Shown here: piece by piece, positions 11,264-23,800 of the stretch | Position numbering within the stretch: position 1 is the stretch's first letter | Layout: every line of letters begins with the position of its first letter | Source of the DNA: Trachythela sp. YZ-2020 | Lineage: Eukaryota; Cnidaria; Anthozoa; Malacalcyonacea; Clavulariidae | Assembly (NCBI GenBank): GCA_016169945.1 | Contig: JADLSH010000279.1 | Span: 682,001 to 746,000, forward strand | Direction of reading: 5' to 3' | Length of the DNA: 64,000 bases | The notes under the pieces: model-generated | What the model was told of the DNA's origin: nothing | Databases searched by the model: none | What the model saw: only the letters and a program-made list of their open reading frames with translations | Program-made: the position numbers and the translations under genes

Positions 11264-14200
11264 ATGGCTGAAAAGGATATGTTCCCTTTGAATCCGACTT
11301 TAATGCGAGGTTTGAACGATAAGTTATATGAAAAAAGAAAGATTGCGGCCTTGGAAATTGAACGGTGAGTTTGAAATTGAAATTGAATATATGAACACAG
11401 AACACTGTACAGTTTAACAAATGGGCCAAGCTAAAGGTGTTTACAAACGCTTTATGCGCTTTTCTGTAGCTTCGAAAGGTAGCTTTGAATGTATTGTTTA
11501 TTTAGTAAGTACTTGAATAGCGCAAGGAAATCATTATGAAAGTGCAATAAACTTTATAATTATGATTTGTGTACACAATAATTCATAATTGTAAGTTCGT
11601 TCAATTAAATGGACATATTTAATTGCTACATATTGGTACATATTTAAACTTGCTTTTAAATCACAAAATTAAAAAGTGTGTACTTTTTATATCCATTTAC
11701 TATTCTCTACTATGAATTACTATTGAATAACAGAATAAGCTGAACATGGTTGGTGTCTGAGTGAGCTACCTGAAAATTCAGGTAGCTCAGACACCAACCA
11801 CAACCTCGTAAGCCAGGCTCTTTACCTATACTGGACCCACACATGTGAGGTACTATTGAACGCCCCATTTTTAAACTTTGATTGTCTGAACATACCCAAC
11901 TCTAAAGCTTCAAGATGTCTTCGATTGCATCTAACTGATCTAAGGATGAACAGGCACAGAGAAAAACATTGCCTATTCACATGTGAAACTTTCATGTTTG
12001 CCAAAAGCATTTGACAAATTTCAATTTCATTCATGTTTTCACCAATTGCTACTCTGGTTTAAGTAAATGAATGCAAAGCTGCATTCACGACTCAATATTT
12101 CGAGCAGGCTTTGCATTCATTTACTTAATCCAGAGTAGCAAACGAAAACATGAATGATATTAAACCTGGTTGCTGTGAACAAGCAAACTAAAGTTTCAAT
12201 TTGATCAGTCAAACATGTTCAATTTAAACCATGCATTGATTGGGCGAGTTAATCAAACCTTCAAATGATTGTTACAAACATTAAAGTTTCTTGTGAAAAC
12301 AGATGATGCAAACAATGGTAACATGAACACAACACTAACTGTATAATTGTTTAATTCTGTTTAGTATGGTTAAAGAATTTATAGCAAACAATGACGTTGC
12401 ATTAATTAAAAGGCTCACATCTGTCTTAACGACAGAATTCTCTGTATCCCATAATCCTCATAGTCGTAAAGGTGGGCTTATTGGACTGGCAGCTACCGCA
12501 ATTGCTTTGGGAAAGGTAAGATAATTTGGGGCAACTACTTACAACTGATTCGGGTCAAGTGCTTAAAGGAAATGTCACACAGCACAACGTGTAGCGACAA
12601 TTTGTAAATCACATAAATGAAGTTACACAAAATTTGATTGCTTGTGTAACAATTTGCATTGCAAATTGTCACTACAAAATTTCCAGTGTAACATCACGTT
12701 AAAGGCCAATGACAATTTGATTTTGTCGTGCAATCACCAACTTGTTCCATGATGTGGGGGTAGCAAAGAATCTGCAACTACAAAATAACTAGGAAGAAAA
12801 CTGATTTTTCCCAGTCAAATGAAAACTAGAGTTGCATGAGATTGGACAGGTTATTACTGTGTGCAATGGTAAAACATGCAAAAACTCTCATCAACTCTCA
12901 TCAGAATTTGAACCAGCTTAAACATGACAGGAGTAGACTATGAGAGTTGGCAGTCAAATGCGAGCAATAGTTGCAACTCTCATCAACTCTCGTACTCATT
13001 TGACAGGGGCTTAAGGATAACATATGATTTCAAATTTAACTTTATTCATAAAATAATAATATAACTGATTTTACCTGTGATAAACAATTTTCAGGAATCA
13101 GTAGCTTACCTCCAAGAGTTGATTCCACCAGTCCTGTCGTGTTTTTACGACCAAGATAGCCGTGTTCGCTACTATGCATGTGAGGCGTTGTACAACATTT
13201 CCAAGGTCTCCAGGGGAGCTGTCCTGCCATTTTTCAATTCAATATTTGATGGACTTAGCAAGGTGGGTACAGATTTTATGTTGGGGATTTGTAAATTAAG
13301 AAAAATAGTTAGTTTTCTTCTCTGAAGAACAAAAGTCAAATTATTCTTTCGTGTTATACTGCAGTTGGCATCGGACACAGATCCCAATGTAAAGAGCGGA
13401 GCTGATTTACTGGATAGATTGGTTAAGGTAAATATAAACTTTTATATGTTTTATTCCATTTTGGTTCTCTTCCAGTCATAGGCATAGGAAGCAACTTCAA
13501 TTTGGAGGGGGACTTAATCTTAAGGGCATCTTTTCTATTAGAAAAATTCACTTTTCCCATTGTTTTAGCTAGAGAAAATGGTACTTTAAAGAAAACTTGG
13601 CAGGGGTGGCCCCCTTTGCCCTGCCCGGTTCCTATGCCCTGCCCGGTTCCTATGCGGCTGATTCCAATCTCTACTCGATTTCATTCTGTGTTTATTCTGT
13701 TACTAGGATATTGTCACGGAAAGTACTTCCTTTGATCTTGTATCTTTCATTCCTTTACTGAGAGAAAGAATGTATACAACGAATCCTTTTGCTAAACAAT
13801 TTATTGTCTCATGGGTAAGCGACAAGGTTGCTTTATTGCATTTATACTAATACGATAAAAGTGTTTGTGTGTTCCTGGCTATACCGATATTTCATGTTTG
13901 AGCAATCTGGACCTAATACACTTCACAATTTCAGGATTTGCAAATGAAGGAGTGTTGTTATATAGCTAGGGTGAACACCAAACGTGATTGGCTGATTTGT
14001 GGTCATGTGGCTTTAGATAAATGCAATGTATCCCGCCGGACAACAAGTGAAAAATTGTTGCCCGCCCCGACCACTGAGGCCCCGACCATCTGTGCCCCCG
14101 ACCATCTGTGCCCCGACTGGCTACGTACATAAATAAACAAAATGGCGGCACAACTCGCAAGTTTATAAACTACGATTTTCCAAGTTTGTGTTAAAATAAA

Positions 14201-17200
14201 GAATGTAAAAGAGAAGAAAAATACACAACAGGCAACAGGATATGCTGCTGAAACCGTTTAAGTAGGTTCTTTTAATTTTAAACTCTTGTACACTACTGTA
14301 TAGAGTTTTTGTCATGAAATACAATTGTTATATTTAAAATAGATCTAGGGGTCATCCATTTAGTAGATATGGAACTGAGGCAGTCAAAATTTGCGATTTG
14401 TGCATATGCCCATTGTTTAATTGACGTCATTTCTATTGTTCTTTGCACACAAGGGAGAGGTAGGGGGTACAATTTCCGTACATACCAAATGGATGACCCC
14501 CTACCCAAATGCATAATGCATCAGATTGTTTCTAGATTCTTGTCCTGGATTCAGTCCCCGATCTTGACATGATCGTTCACCTGCCGGAGATCCTGGATGG
14601 TATTTTCACGATATTTCAAGATAAATCTGCTGAGATAAGAAAAATGTAAGTTCTTGAACGATCAAAATAATCAAGATTTTCTTACGTGAACGTTTAAAGC
14701 ATGAGCATATTTTAGCGAGTACCATAACGAGAATATATACCGAGTGTGAATTTTGCCATAATTCACCCCCCCCCCCCCTCGGCTGGTTAATCCTTTAACG
14801 GAAACGTGGCTTGTAAGCATAAGCGCCCTGCTTGTAAGTAAGTGAGTAAGTGGGGGTGTGAAGACTCGAAGGCTTATTAAAAACGCCATACAAGCCACAA
14901 AATTCACTTATATAAACAGCAAATCGCGCTCATGCTAACCGTAAATCGCGCTCATATATAACTGCAAATCACACTCATTCTTGCTAACTTCGCACTCTTC
15001 ATGCTAACTGCAAATCGCGCTCATACTATCAGTATTAAATTGCACCCTGCAACTCGTGCTCTTCACCGAAAATCTCAATACATATCACCTTTGTTTGTTC
15101 ACAAGCACACGATATCTTAGTGTCAATAACTCCAAATCGTAATCGTAAATATAGCCATCTGAACCGCAAATTTCACGCGTTGTGATAACTTACAGCAGGA
15201 AGTAAAAGTTAAAAGAGAAATAAACTCCAGTTAACTTGAACTACCCAAGTGTACATTTGTTCCAAATATTTACCTGTTGTTCTACACAGGTGCGAAGCAG
15301 CTCTAGGAGAGTTCCTACGTGAGATAAAAAAGTCACCTGACAACGTGAACTTTGCTGATATGGTCAACATCGTTGTAGTTCATTCCACGTCAAATGGTAA
15401 GGACTACTTGATGCGTTTAATGTAGCACCACTTATTAATGGTGGGAATGCAAGTGATGCAGGTCTTGTGTGCGCTGCGTTTTAGATTAGGTCCTGTTCAT
15501 ATGAGCCTGGCTAGCCAAAAAATCACATCAAAAAAATCACATGAGTGAGATCTATCCGCATGTCCTTGCTAATGCATACAAGAGTCATTGTATGTTCATA
15601 TGAGAGACGAGCCAGCCCGGCTAGGTTGAGATTTCACTTCGCGTTAGATAGAATCTCAATTAAGTGCCAAGTGGTATAACATTTTCCATATGAATGCCTC
15701 GTGTATCCCACCTAAACTGGCTGGACATTTCCCCCTGGTTTTGACCTATATCCATTCGGTGGCCAATCTACCTTACATGTACTGTAATCCTTCTTACTTT
15801 CTCATTCTCTACAGATGAAATAATTCAATTCACGGCTGTGCTATGGTTACGAGAATTCTTGTCTCTTTCTGGTCGGGCAATGATACCATACTGTGCTAAC
15901 ATACTGTCCGCTATCTTACCTTGTGTCTCTTACGAACATTGCAAATTTAGTATCCTTTTGTTTTCATTTTAATCTAAACTGTAAAGTAATTCCATTTATA
16001 CTGGATAGCTCTATCAATTTTAAACTGTTCTCCCTAAAGGTCCAGTAAAGACTAACCACCATTACGCTACAGGAGGAAAGATAAACTGAACTAACTTTAT
16101 TTATACTGAATTGCCTTATCAATTCTAAACTAAGGTAGAGTCGAACTGGAAGCACTCAACTCGCATGCAAACCCCAGTTTCAGAGTTGACAAACCAATGT
16201 GCCATGCCACCAATTCTTCACGTTTACACGTTCAACGAAGGGTGAATGCTAATAAACACTGCTCCAAAAACTTGATCTAACAGCTGAGAACTCTGAAAAA
16301 TATAATTTTTGAAGTATTATTTCATCGTGGGAATCACGTGAGGCAGATGTAGTTAGGGCGCTGCCCCTTACCTCTGAATTACGCTTGCTACTGTAAGTCG
16401 ATGGTAGTGTATATACGTAGGTTGGCTAACTTGTTGTTGTCCTTTTCTGTGCTTCGAGGGTTTTTCTTCGGGTCCTCCGGTTTACCTCCATAGTTCGGAA
16501 AGGTGTTTTATCCCCCCCTTTTTTAAAATATCGCCCCTTTTTTAAAATATCCCCCCTTTTTAAAATATCCCCCCCCCTTTACAAATGTCCCCTTTTTTAA
16601 AACTTTTCATCCCCCCCCCCTTTTACAACAACTTTTTTCTGAGAGAAAAATTTGACATGTTGACACCTGCAAATGGTGCAGAATTAATATTAAGGTTGTG
16701 TAATATCCAAAGAAACTTCCATCAACAAAATAATCAACATGAACTCAACATTTATTTTTAGGAGAAAAAAAACGCTTGTTCTACAATTTTTATGACAGCT
16801 TTTTTTGCTCATCCCCCTTTTTTAAATCAACCCACCCCTTTTCTGTAACCCCCCATTATTACAAAAAAAATCATCCTCCCCTTTCTTGTCTTTTTTGAGA
16901 AGGTTTATCCCCCCCTTAAGAAGGGGGAGGGGGTTCGAACTATAACCTGCCTGTATCAGGAGCCTCTGGCTCGGACGAATTGGGCAACCATACCCTGTGT
17001 AATCAACATTGAATAGATTATTATCAGGAAGATTATCAGACTATTCTTAACTCCATACTAAGACACTAAAGAAGTTGCAACCAATGTAAACCAGCGTGTC
17101 CGAGATCTTATCACGACAGATGACGACAACGAAGCGACGAGTCCCGAGCGGTCTATGAAGAACGAACGAATGGACTGTGATATGGAGTCCCCCACGTCAG

Positions 17201-20200
17201 TCGAGTATAACCTGGACCTTGGTTCCGTTCTCACTGTACTCACCTCTCAACTGAGCAGTGAGTTTGTACCAACACGTCTGGCTGTATTGAGATGGGTGAT
17301 GTTATTTTTAGAGAAAACACCGAATAAGGTAAGATACATAGCTTAGTTGTCAGAGCGATGGTATATTTAAAAACCAAAGTGCAAAGACCTTTGGTTTTAT
17401 GTGCGCCCTGATGTGCACTTATTTCAGTTTATAATGAAATCGAAATTTCAGTTAAGGAAACAACACAATATATGTTGTCATTTTTACAGCTATTCAAGCA
17501 CATGGATAAAATATTTCCTGTTTTATTGGATAGAGTATCAGATTCATCTGATGATGTAAGTCGTTATATAGTAAATGGTAAAAATAGTACTACGTTACAT
17601 ATCGTGTTGATTGCACCGTGCCACAGTGCATGTGCCATTGACCTCTGCGACCGGGGTTTGATCCTGCAATATGCAGTTGTCTGCTTATAATTTCGTCTCA
17701 GTCCCATGTGAGAAGAGTGCTTCCAGTTTGACTCTACCAAGCACCGTAGGTTTTCTTTACTACTCTGGTTTCCTCCTGTAATAACACTGGACCATCGAGT
17801 GTGTACCTCAAGGGTGAACAGTTTAGAAATGATAGAGCTATCCAGTATAGATAAAGTTTAGGTTAGTTTAGGTTTCCTCCTGCGGTAACACTGGACCAAC
17901 AAGGGAGGATCTTTGCTGTACCTTTAGGAAGGACATAGATGCAAAACGACTTTAATGCCCATTTAATACACGATTATTTTCCATATAGGTTGTCATGGCA
18001 GATTTAGAAGTACTTTCCGTAATTTCGGCTTCAGAGGCTGGGATGCCTATGTCATCAGGGATTGCGTCACCAGACAGGAGTGCTAATGGAACGCCATCAG
18101 TTAAAAATATTAATGAATATTTTTATAGATTTCTTTTAAATTTGGTAGCGAAATTTCGAGTAGACGGAAAATTACTCGAGGAAAAAGGCTGTTTTATTAT
18201 TAGGTAAGATAAGGACATTCCTTTGATAGTGATATTCTTCTTTGAGCACTCCGGCTTCCTGCAGTAGTAACAGTGGACTAGTAAGAGATGACTGCCAGTG
18301 GACCTCCAGTGAGAACAGTTTAGAACTGATAGAGCTATCCAGTCTGATAAAGTTAGTTTAGTTTCGGTTCCCTGCTCTGCTAACACTGGACGAATAAGGG
18401 ATGGCCTTGCCGTACCCGTCTGAACAGTTTAGGGAACAGTTTAGATTGAAACTGCTGGCTGTCCAGTCTACTGGGTTTAAGATTGGTACTAATGGTTTAC
18501 AACTCGTTGTTGATGTTATATTTATTCCTTTCTTTTAGACATCTATGTCTACTACTAAGTTCCGAAGACATTTATCGCACCTTAGCTGAAATTCTTTTAC
18601 AAGAGAACGATTTAAAATTCGCGTCGTTGATGGTAAAAACACTGAACATTATTTTACTCACTTCAAGTGAACTATTTGAACTGAGACACAAGTTGAAAGA
18701 GTTGAAAACTAGGGTAATGTATATACTGTGTTCTGTTGAGTTAGACATAATTGACATAAGTTAGTCACACAAGGTGCGTTTGCCCGATTTACCCGATCTG
18801 TTCCAGAGTCTAAGTGTTCAACAACTAAGGCCTAAGGGTTAAGTATGTAACGTCATGACCACAGGGGGTTCAAATGTGTCCCAGGCCCAACGAAATGTTT
18901 TGGTGGCCCTGCCAAAAACTGGGTACTTTTGCATAAGTGAATGCAGGATTTTGTTGCAAAGGGGGTACCATACTCACCTGGGGCGCTTTGCAGTTGCATG
19001 GTTAGGACGATCAGACAAAAAAATATGTCTCAATTGATCGAAAGATCTGGACCAAATTTTCACGAAATTTCATGAATATGGACCTCTTTTTTATTTGATC
19101 CAAATTTTCTTGCCAGATTAGGCCAAAACCCGGCCTAATGTTTTGTATTCCATTTAATAACTTGACCGGTCTAACCGTGTAAATGGAAAGCGTACCTGAG
19201 ATTGTGAAATCTTCACCACATTTTCTGCTAAGGAAATCTAACCACATTCTTGCAGGAAAGTTGTGAATTATTTAGCGCATTATACAAGTCTTGGTGTCAT
19301 AATGCAGTCGCTACGTTCTCGCTATGTCTTCTTACACAAACATATCATCATGGATGTGATCTCCTTATGATGTTGTATCCTTTAATGCATGGTCTTATTC
19401 ATCAGAGCGATCAAGATTGAGTAGTGTGGTTAGTGCATGTGCCTCTGGGACCGAGATTTGATTCCTGCATTATGTAGTTGTCTGCTTATAATTTCATCTC
19501 AGTCGTATGTGAGAAGACTGTGCCTCCAGTTTAATTCTACAGACACCGTAGCTTCTTTCCACTTGTAGTAACATTGCACCAATAAGGGACGGCCCTTACT
19601 GGTTTTCTAGGGACAACATTTAGGAACAGGGCCTTTTTTAACGGATAGGCTGGGGGGGCAAATGCCCCCCTTGTGCCCCCCCCCACGAATCAATGTTTTG
19701 CCCCCCCCCCGCAGGAAAAGTCCCTTTTTCTTAAATTAAATACAAAGAAACAAGCAAGGTAGTGAACAGTAAGTTTAACGGTGTTGTCACTGTTGCACGG
19801 GTTCTCCATTTAACTGATTTGAGGTTAATTAAAGGTGTTTCAAATGTTCTTCCCAGTATATGCTATGGTAAAATATACCAGTAAAAATATTTTGTCCACG
19901 AAGGTCCCTTATAGGAAAATGCCCCCCCACGAGAAAATTCTTAAAAAAGGCCCTGTTTAGGAACTAATAGAGTATCAATGTAATTTCTATGTTTGTTTCT
20001 CACTCGAATAATGAATACTCCTTGACACTGATTACTAGCGGTGATCTTGAAGTTCACGTTGATTTTTTGGTTCAAATAGATAAATTGGTCCAGCTAATAG
20101 AATCACCTATATTTACTTGTAAGTAATTGAAAAGAAATTCTAATAGACAAAAACCTCTAAGTTATAGATAAAACACGAGCAGTAGATCTTTATCTGATAT

Positions 20201-21016
20201 AGAAACTCGAGCCGAAGCGCGCGTGCGTATCAGATAATCGATATAAAGATGATTTTATAAAGAAACTACGAACTTAAATATGAGTTCATTATTCTTAGTA
20301 GTTTTTTAAAAAATGATTGTTGTAAACGAGAAAAATCAAAGCTGAATCAAAATCAAAGTTTTAAACCTTTATTTTTTTTACCAAACTTAACGTTAATTTA
20401 TTTTTTTTTTTTTTTCATTCATTTTGAATTTAATTTTTTAACGCTTTTTATCCAATTTACAACTTTCGATAGCTAACATGCCTAGTTACTATTTCTCCAG
20501 TTTACGGAAGGATAGAATAGAACAAAAGGACAAACACGTATAGATAGAATTTCAAATTCTTAGTTGTTTTTGTTCTAAGTTGCTTAGTTGCAAACTAGAA
20601 CAATTTTAGTAACTAGGTATGTGAATTATCCAAAGTTGGGTCGCATCAATATAAACAAGTGCTAGTATGTTGATTTTGCATCCATGTTTTTTTACAAATG
20701 TTTTCAATCTTAATTCCTTGCCCTTCTTTAATATTTTTTTCTAGACTTAAGATTACAACTTCTGGACACACAAAATAATTTTTATCTTTTAAAATCGTTA
20801 TATGGTCTCTTAATGTTGCTGCCACAAAGTGATGCATTTACCACGTTACGTCATAGACTGGACTGCGTTCCCAATGGACACCTCTTGCAAACACCACAAA
20901 CCAAGTGAGTTGACATTTTCGAGTGCAGTGGGACCCCCAGCCTCCCTACATGTTCACACATCTCCAATTCACCACCTCTTTGTCAAGTCCCTTTTCCTTG
21001 ACCCCCAACCCCCCCC

Positions 21017-21114
<98 letters not shown>

Positions 21115-21480
21115 CGAATTGGATAGCTCTATCACTTAAAATCACTTAAATTGGTTCAGTGTTACTGGAGTAAAACCGGAGTGGCCGCAGAACATGTAAA
21201 CCAGACGGATTTTCTGGGGGGTGCGGGGGTGCTGAAAATCCGTCTATGGTGTAAACACCATCTGTTATCATCAATCCACCCATATTCATCAATCATCTAG
21301 CAAAACGCTAATCTTTTAAACTGTTTATTTTTTCACAGAGGAAAAGACATTGAGAAACGGGAGTTAGTGAGGAAAATCGACTTTACAGCTCTACTTCAAC
21401 ATTTTAAAACCGTCCAGGAGAAACACGTGACTCAGAGACGTGAAAAAGAACCAATCACAAACGGGTTGGAACCTACCTGA
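11264..21480 (+). CDS. VAC14: Protein VAC14 homolog, PIKfyve complex scaffold, 16 exons, about 721 aa
   Basis: Exons: 11264-11364, 12365-12515, 13095-13262, 13365-13427, 13707-13814, 14536-14645, 15290-15396, 15815-15949, 17063-17328, 17490-17555, 17989-18203, 18539-18713, 19256-19374, 20039-20118, 20745-20904, 21339-21480; 722 codons in frame. VAC14 is a HEAT-repeat scaffold that holds the kinase PIKfyve/Fab1 and phosphatase FIG4 on endolysosomal membranes and controls PI(3,5)P2. Recognisable blocks are the N-terminus ([20 protein letters not shown]), [11 protein letters not shown] near residue 75, [20 protein letters not shown] near 110-130 (Fab1-binding region), LPEILDGIF near 215, and the C-terminal FIG4-binding region (about 465-700) with [20 protein letters not shown] and KSWCHN. 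It is slightly shorter than human VAC14 (782 aa). The C-terminal tail is divergent. The ATG has a good context (GCCATGG). The exon 8 to 9 junction (donor A|gtatcc) is the least certain. Confidence 0.97.
11747..11800. repeat. Near-perfect 54-bp hairpin
   Basis: TGGTTGGTGTCTGAG...GAGCTACCTGAA is mirrored by TTCAGGTAGCTC...AGACACCAACCA with almost no loop. It lies in VAC14 intron 1. Confidence 0.7.
12028..12156. repeat. Inverted-repeat element
   Basis: The left arm CATTCATGTTTTC...GCTACTCTGG...AAGTAAATGAATGCAAAGC pairs with GCTTTGCATTCATTTACTT...CCAGAGTAGC...GAAAACATGAATG. The loop is about 30 bases. It lies in VAC14 intron 1. Confidence 0.7.
12815..13015. repeat. 'ACTCTCATCAACTCTC' inverted-repeat element
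   Basis: Flanking GTCAAATGAAAACTAGAGTT and AACTCTCGTACTCATTTGAC arms enclose repeats of AACTCTCATCAACTCTC. Related copies lie at about 41018-41140, 41380-41470 and 61040-61413, where the motif is expanded into a minisatellite. It lies in VAC14 intron 2. Confidence 0.6.
16000..16145 (-). repeat. SINE-like tail units, minus orientation
   Basis: Two reverse-oriented 'TATACTGGATAGCTCTATCA'-like units in tandem, in VAC14 intron 8. Confidence 0.5.
16495..16930. repeat. C/T-rich low-complexity region with 'TTTTAAAATATCCCCCC' units
   Basis: Repeated blocks of CCCCCTTTTTTAAAATATC occur at 16503-16580. Further oligo-C/oligo-T runs extend to about 16930. It lies in VAC14 intron 8. It may be a decayed repetitive element. 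No coding signal is seen. Confidence 0.55.
17615..17935 (+). repeat. SINE-like repeat, near full length
   Basis: Contains GCATGTGCCATTGACCTCTG, TTTGATCCTGCAATATGCAG, TTCCAGTTTGACTCTACCAA, TGGTTTCCTCCTGTAATAAC and GATAGAGCTATCCAGTATAG in order, followed by the start of another tail unit. It is the most complete copy of the consensus here, in VAC14 intron 10. Confidence 0.65.
18235..18450 (+). repeat. SINE-like tail units
   Basis: Two tail units (CCGGCTTCCTGCAGTAGTAA ... GATAGAGCTATCCAGTCTGA, then TCGGTTCCCTGCTCTGCTAA ...), in VAC14 intron 11. Confidence 0.5.
19420..20000 (+). repeat. SINE-like repeat interrupted by a hAT MITE
   Basis: Starts GTGGTTAGTGCATGTGCCTC and includes TTGATTCCTGCATTATGTAG and ACCAATAAGGGACGGCCCTT. 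The tail motif (normally GAGAACAGTTTAGAACTGAT) is split at 19627 by the MITE and resumes at 19956. It lies in VAC14 intron 13. Confidence 0.65.
19627..19955. mobile_element. hAT-type MITE, 329 bp, perfect 8-bp TSD
   Basis: Terminal inverted repeats are CAGGGCCTTTTTTAA at the left and TTAAAAAAGGCCCTG at the right. The identical octamer TTTAGGAA flanks both ends (19619-19626 and 19956-19963). The interior has C-rich runs and no coding frame. CAGGG ends and an 8-bp duplication are hAT hallmarks. The host sequence is a SINE-like repeat, so the insertion is nested. Confidence 0.85.
21017..21115 (+). repeat. (CAA)33 microsatellite
   Basis: About 33 uninterrupted CAA units in VAC14 intron 15, starting some 110 bases after the exon 15 donor. 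Translated frames give poly-Gln, poly-Thr or poly-Asn, but the tract is intronic. Confidence 0.9.
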
Positions 21481-22465
21481 TGATTGTGTTAAGGTGGCTC
21501 CCTGTTTTAGACGCAGTTTCTCTAACACAACTTTCACGCGAACCATTTGTTCACATGAAAATTCGTACCATACTACCGTTAGCTGGCTGTGATCGAATTC
21601 GTCCGGTTTCATGCGGCGAAATCGTCCAAGTTAAAGTATGGCGGGCGAAAAAAATATTCTGTTTCTGGTCAGCAAGTCAACGGTAATCAAATAGTAATTT
21701 TTTGCAATAATAGTAGTTCTCATTCTATTCTATTTAGACCTGCAAATTTGGTGACCTTTAATATTTAAAGCATAAAAAATCTTTATAAAATCTGCAGCTG
21801 GTGTAGTTGTTTTAACATGTCATTGATTACTCCTGCGTTCCCACAATCAGGGCCGTTGCTAGGGGGTGTCACCCCCCCCCCCCGGAAAAATTTGTTGTCA
21901 AACGCGGACTGACACCCCCCCCCCCACTCAGTAGTGTCCATCGATGGCCCTGCCTACAATAATCCTGTCCTTAGGTTGACCACATAATACACAGCTAAGT
22001 TTTGAAAACTACACATTACCACAGAGAGCCACCTTAATCATTTTGTACAAAGGTATTTATTATTCACTAGTCCTATCCATACAAACAATATTTGTCAAAT
22101 AACACTGTCTTTTTTTTTAAATAAATATCCAAAAAAGGTTGACATTGTCAGCGCAAGGTGCAGTATTCAAATATAACGTTTTGGCTAACTTTTGCCAGCC
22201 AAAGAAAATTCTGACATTTCAAGCGAGGGGAAGGCCCTTTGTCAGAGAGTTTGTCTGTGGTTTGTCGTACTATTAGTGGAAAAATCGTAGTTATATTGGA
22301 AACTCAGAAGACTAAAAGTATGGCTTTAAAATCTTATTTTATGACATAGATGGTTTGAAGTTATTATATGACAAGCAAGATAAGAGTCTTTTCAACATAT
22401 TGCATTTTATTAAACAAGTCATTTTTTATATTTACAAGATTTTCTGGTTAGGTTAGTCAATGTGC
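21481..22465. other. Convergent 3' region between VAC14 and NDUFS6
   Basis: VAC14 (plus) and NDUFS6 (minus) end toward each other across 985 bases. AATAAA at 22120-22125 is a candidate VAC14 polyadenylation signal. A small hAT-like element lies at 21848-21952. No further coding exon is seen. Confidence 0.6.
21848..21952. mobile_element. Short hAT-like element (about 105 bp)
   Basis: Begins CAGGGCC and ends GGCCCTG. The flanking octamers CCCACAAT and CCTACAAT match at seven of eight bases. The interior has two oligo-C runs and TGTCACCC/TGACACCC arms. It sits in the VAC14 3' flank, and similar interior motifs occur near 35370-35420. Confidence 0.65.
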
Positions 22466-23281
22466 TCAATGTTTCATTACATATCGTAAACCACAGTACC
22501 CACATGCATGCGGTCCTTCTTGATCCTACAGAAAAAATGATTGAATATTTAATTGATCATCTCAAAAAGTGGCTTTTCAAAATCAATGGTTATAATGGGC
22601 TGATGGCCAAACAATTCAGCTGATTGCCAAACAATTCGGACAACTAACCAAGTTGATGTAAACTTTAGGATGGCCGAGTGCAGCATGACCTAAATGAAAA
22701 ACATTTCATTGTTATTTGCTCGGTAATTCTTGTACAACCTTATGCTCAACCTTATAGGTATGTGTAATACCTAAATATAGGAGCATAATACCTACCACCA
22801 TCACACCAAACAACCCTCGAATCAACTTCTATTGGAGGCTCTTCATCAATAAGATTAATAGCAAACTGTTCATTCACCTAAATGTACAGAATTTAGCCAA
22901 ACATATTAAAATTGTCCGTAATGAAGACTTCTGCTTTATAGTACAGGACTTCTGCTTAGAAGAGTTCTGCTTAGTTCAAATCTACAAAATTGCGTACAGT
23001 CTTTTCTCTGTTTGTAAAACGAACACTCTTGTAGTCATCTTTTTCAAACACCTAAAAATTTAAAGCAAAATAACAAAATTTAAAAAGATTCAATGTACAG
23101 TACACATATGTTTTGTATTATAAATTCAGTACTAAAATGTAAATGTACATACTTGTCCAGTGTGGGTGACAGTTTCTGCATTGGCAAGACTTCTAGATGT
23201 AGTAAATATAAAAACACGAGCGATATTTGTGTTTTTAACGTTTAAAAGTCTGCGACAAAATATCCTTGATACAGCGGCCAT
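22466..23281 (-). CDS. NDUFS6: NADH:ubiquinone oxidoreductase subunit S6 (13-kDa zinc subunit), 5 exons, 121 aa
   Basis: Exons in transcript order: 23281-23153, 23051-22998, 22877-22796, 22689-22649, 22525-22466; 122 codons with stop TGA at 22468-22466. NDUFS6 is a peripheral matrix-arm subunit of mitochondrial complex I that binds Zn and is needed late in assembly. Exon 1 encodes a basic presequence-like N-terminus ([17 protein letters not shown]) and ends at VTHTGQ. It continues [12 protein letters not shown], then [24 protein letters not shown] and ACGYCGLRY. The zinc ligands are visible as Cys86, His95, Cys110 and Cys113 (C-x8-H-x14-C-x2-C). The length is close to human NDUFS6 (124 aa). 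All exons are short, so no long open frame reveals this gene. It is divergent from RP9 across about 520 bases. Confidence 0.95.
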
Positions 23282-23800
23282 ATTGAAGTATTGCAGACGA
23301 CTTCAACGAAATATTACATCAAGTATTTAAATGTACAAAAATGAAGATCTTCGTTTCAAAGAGGTATCCTTAAAAACAGGAATTGTGCATAGTTAATATT
23401 ATTAATTTTGACTGATTGATGTTGGTATTAAATTGTTGGTAACTTGGTATCTGTCGTAACAGACCTCAAAGTGCAGGAAATGAAACGAAATGACACTCCT
23501 GAACCCCAAGCTTTTCAAAATTTTCTCTCGATTACCCTACCCCCAAAATGATGCCCAAATATAAATGAATCACACTGGCATGATAATTCATGATGATTCC
23601 ATGTATTTCAAATGATTTTCGAGTTTTTATCTAGTTGATTTTCAAAGTTACAAATATGTGACTTGACGCCAGCGAGCAGAAATTACAGAAAAGTGAGTGG
23701 TCAGAATGGATGTAGTATTAAATTTAGTAGAATTGCTAGGAAAACTAAGGAATTTTAGAGCTATTTCAAGGAATTCGCGAGCGCATTTATTAAAAGCAAT
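23282..23800. promoter_or_regulatory. Putative bidirectional promoter, NDUFS6 / RP9
   Basis: The ATGs of two divergent housekeeping genes are only 519 bases apart, so both promoters and 5' UTRs must lie here. Both starts sit in a YAATATGGC context. I see no clear TATA box or initiator and infer the function from geometry alone. Confidence 0.5.

Noticed and set aside
20829..21149. Open frames with long poly-Thr or poly-Gln runs
   Set aside because: They translate the (CAA)33 microsatellite in VAC14 intron 15. The true exon 15 ends at 20904 in another frame.
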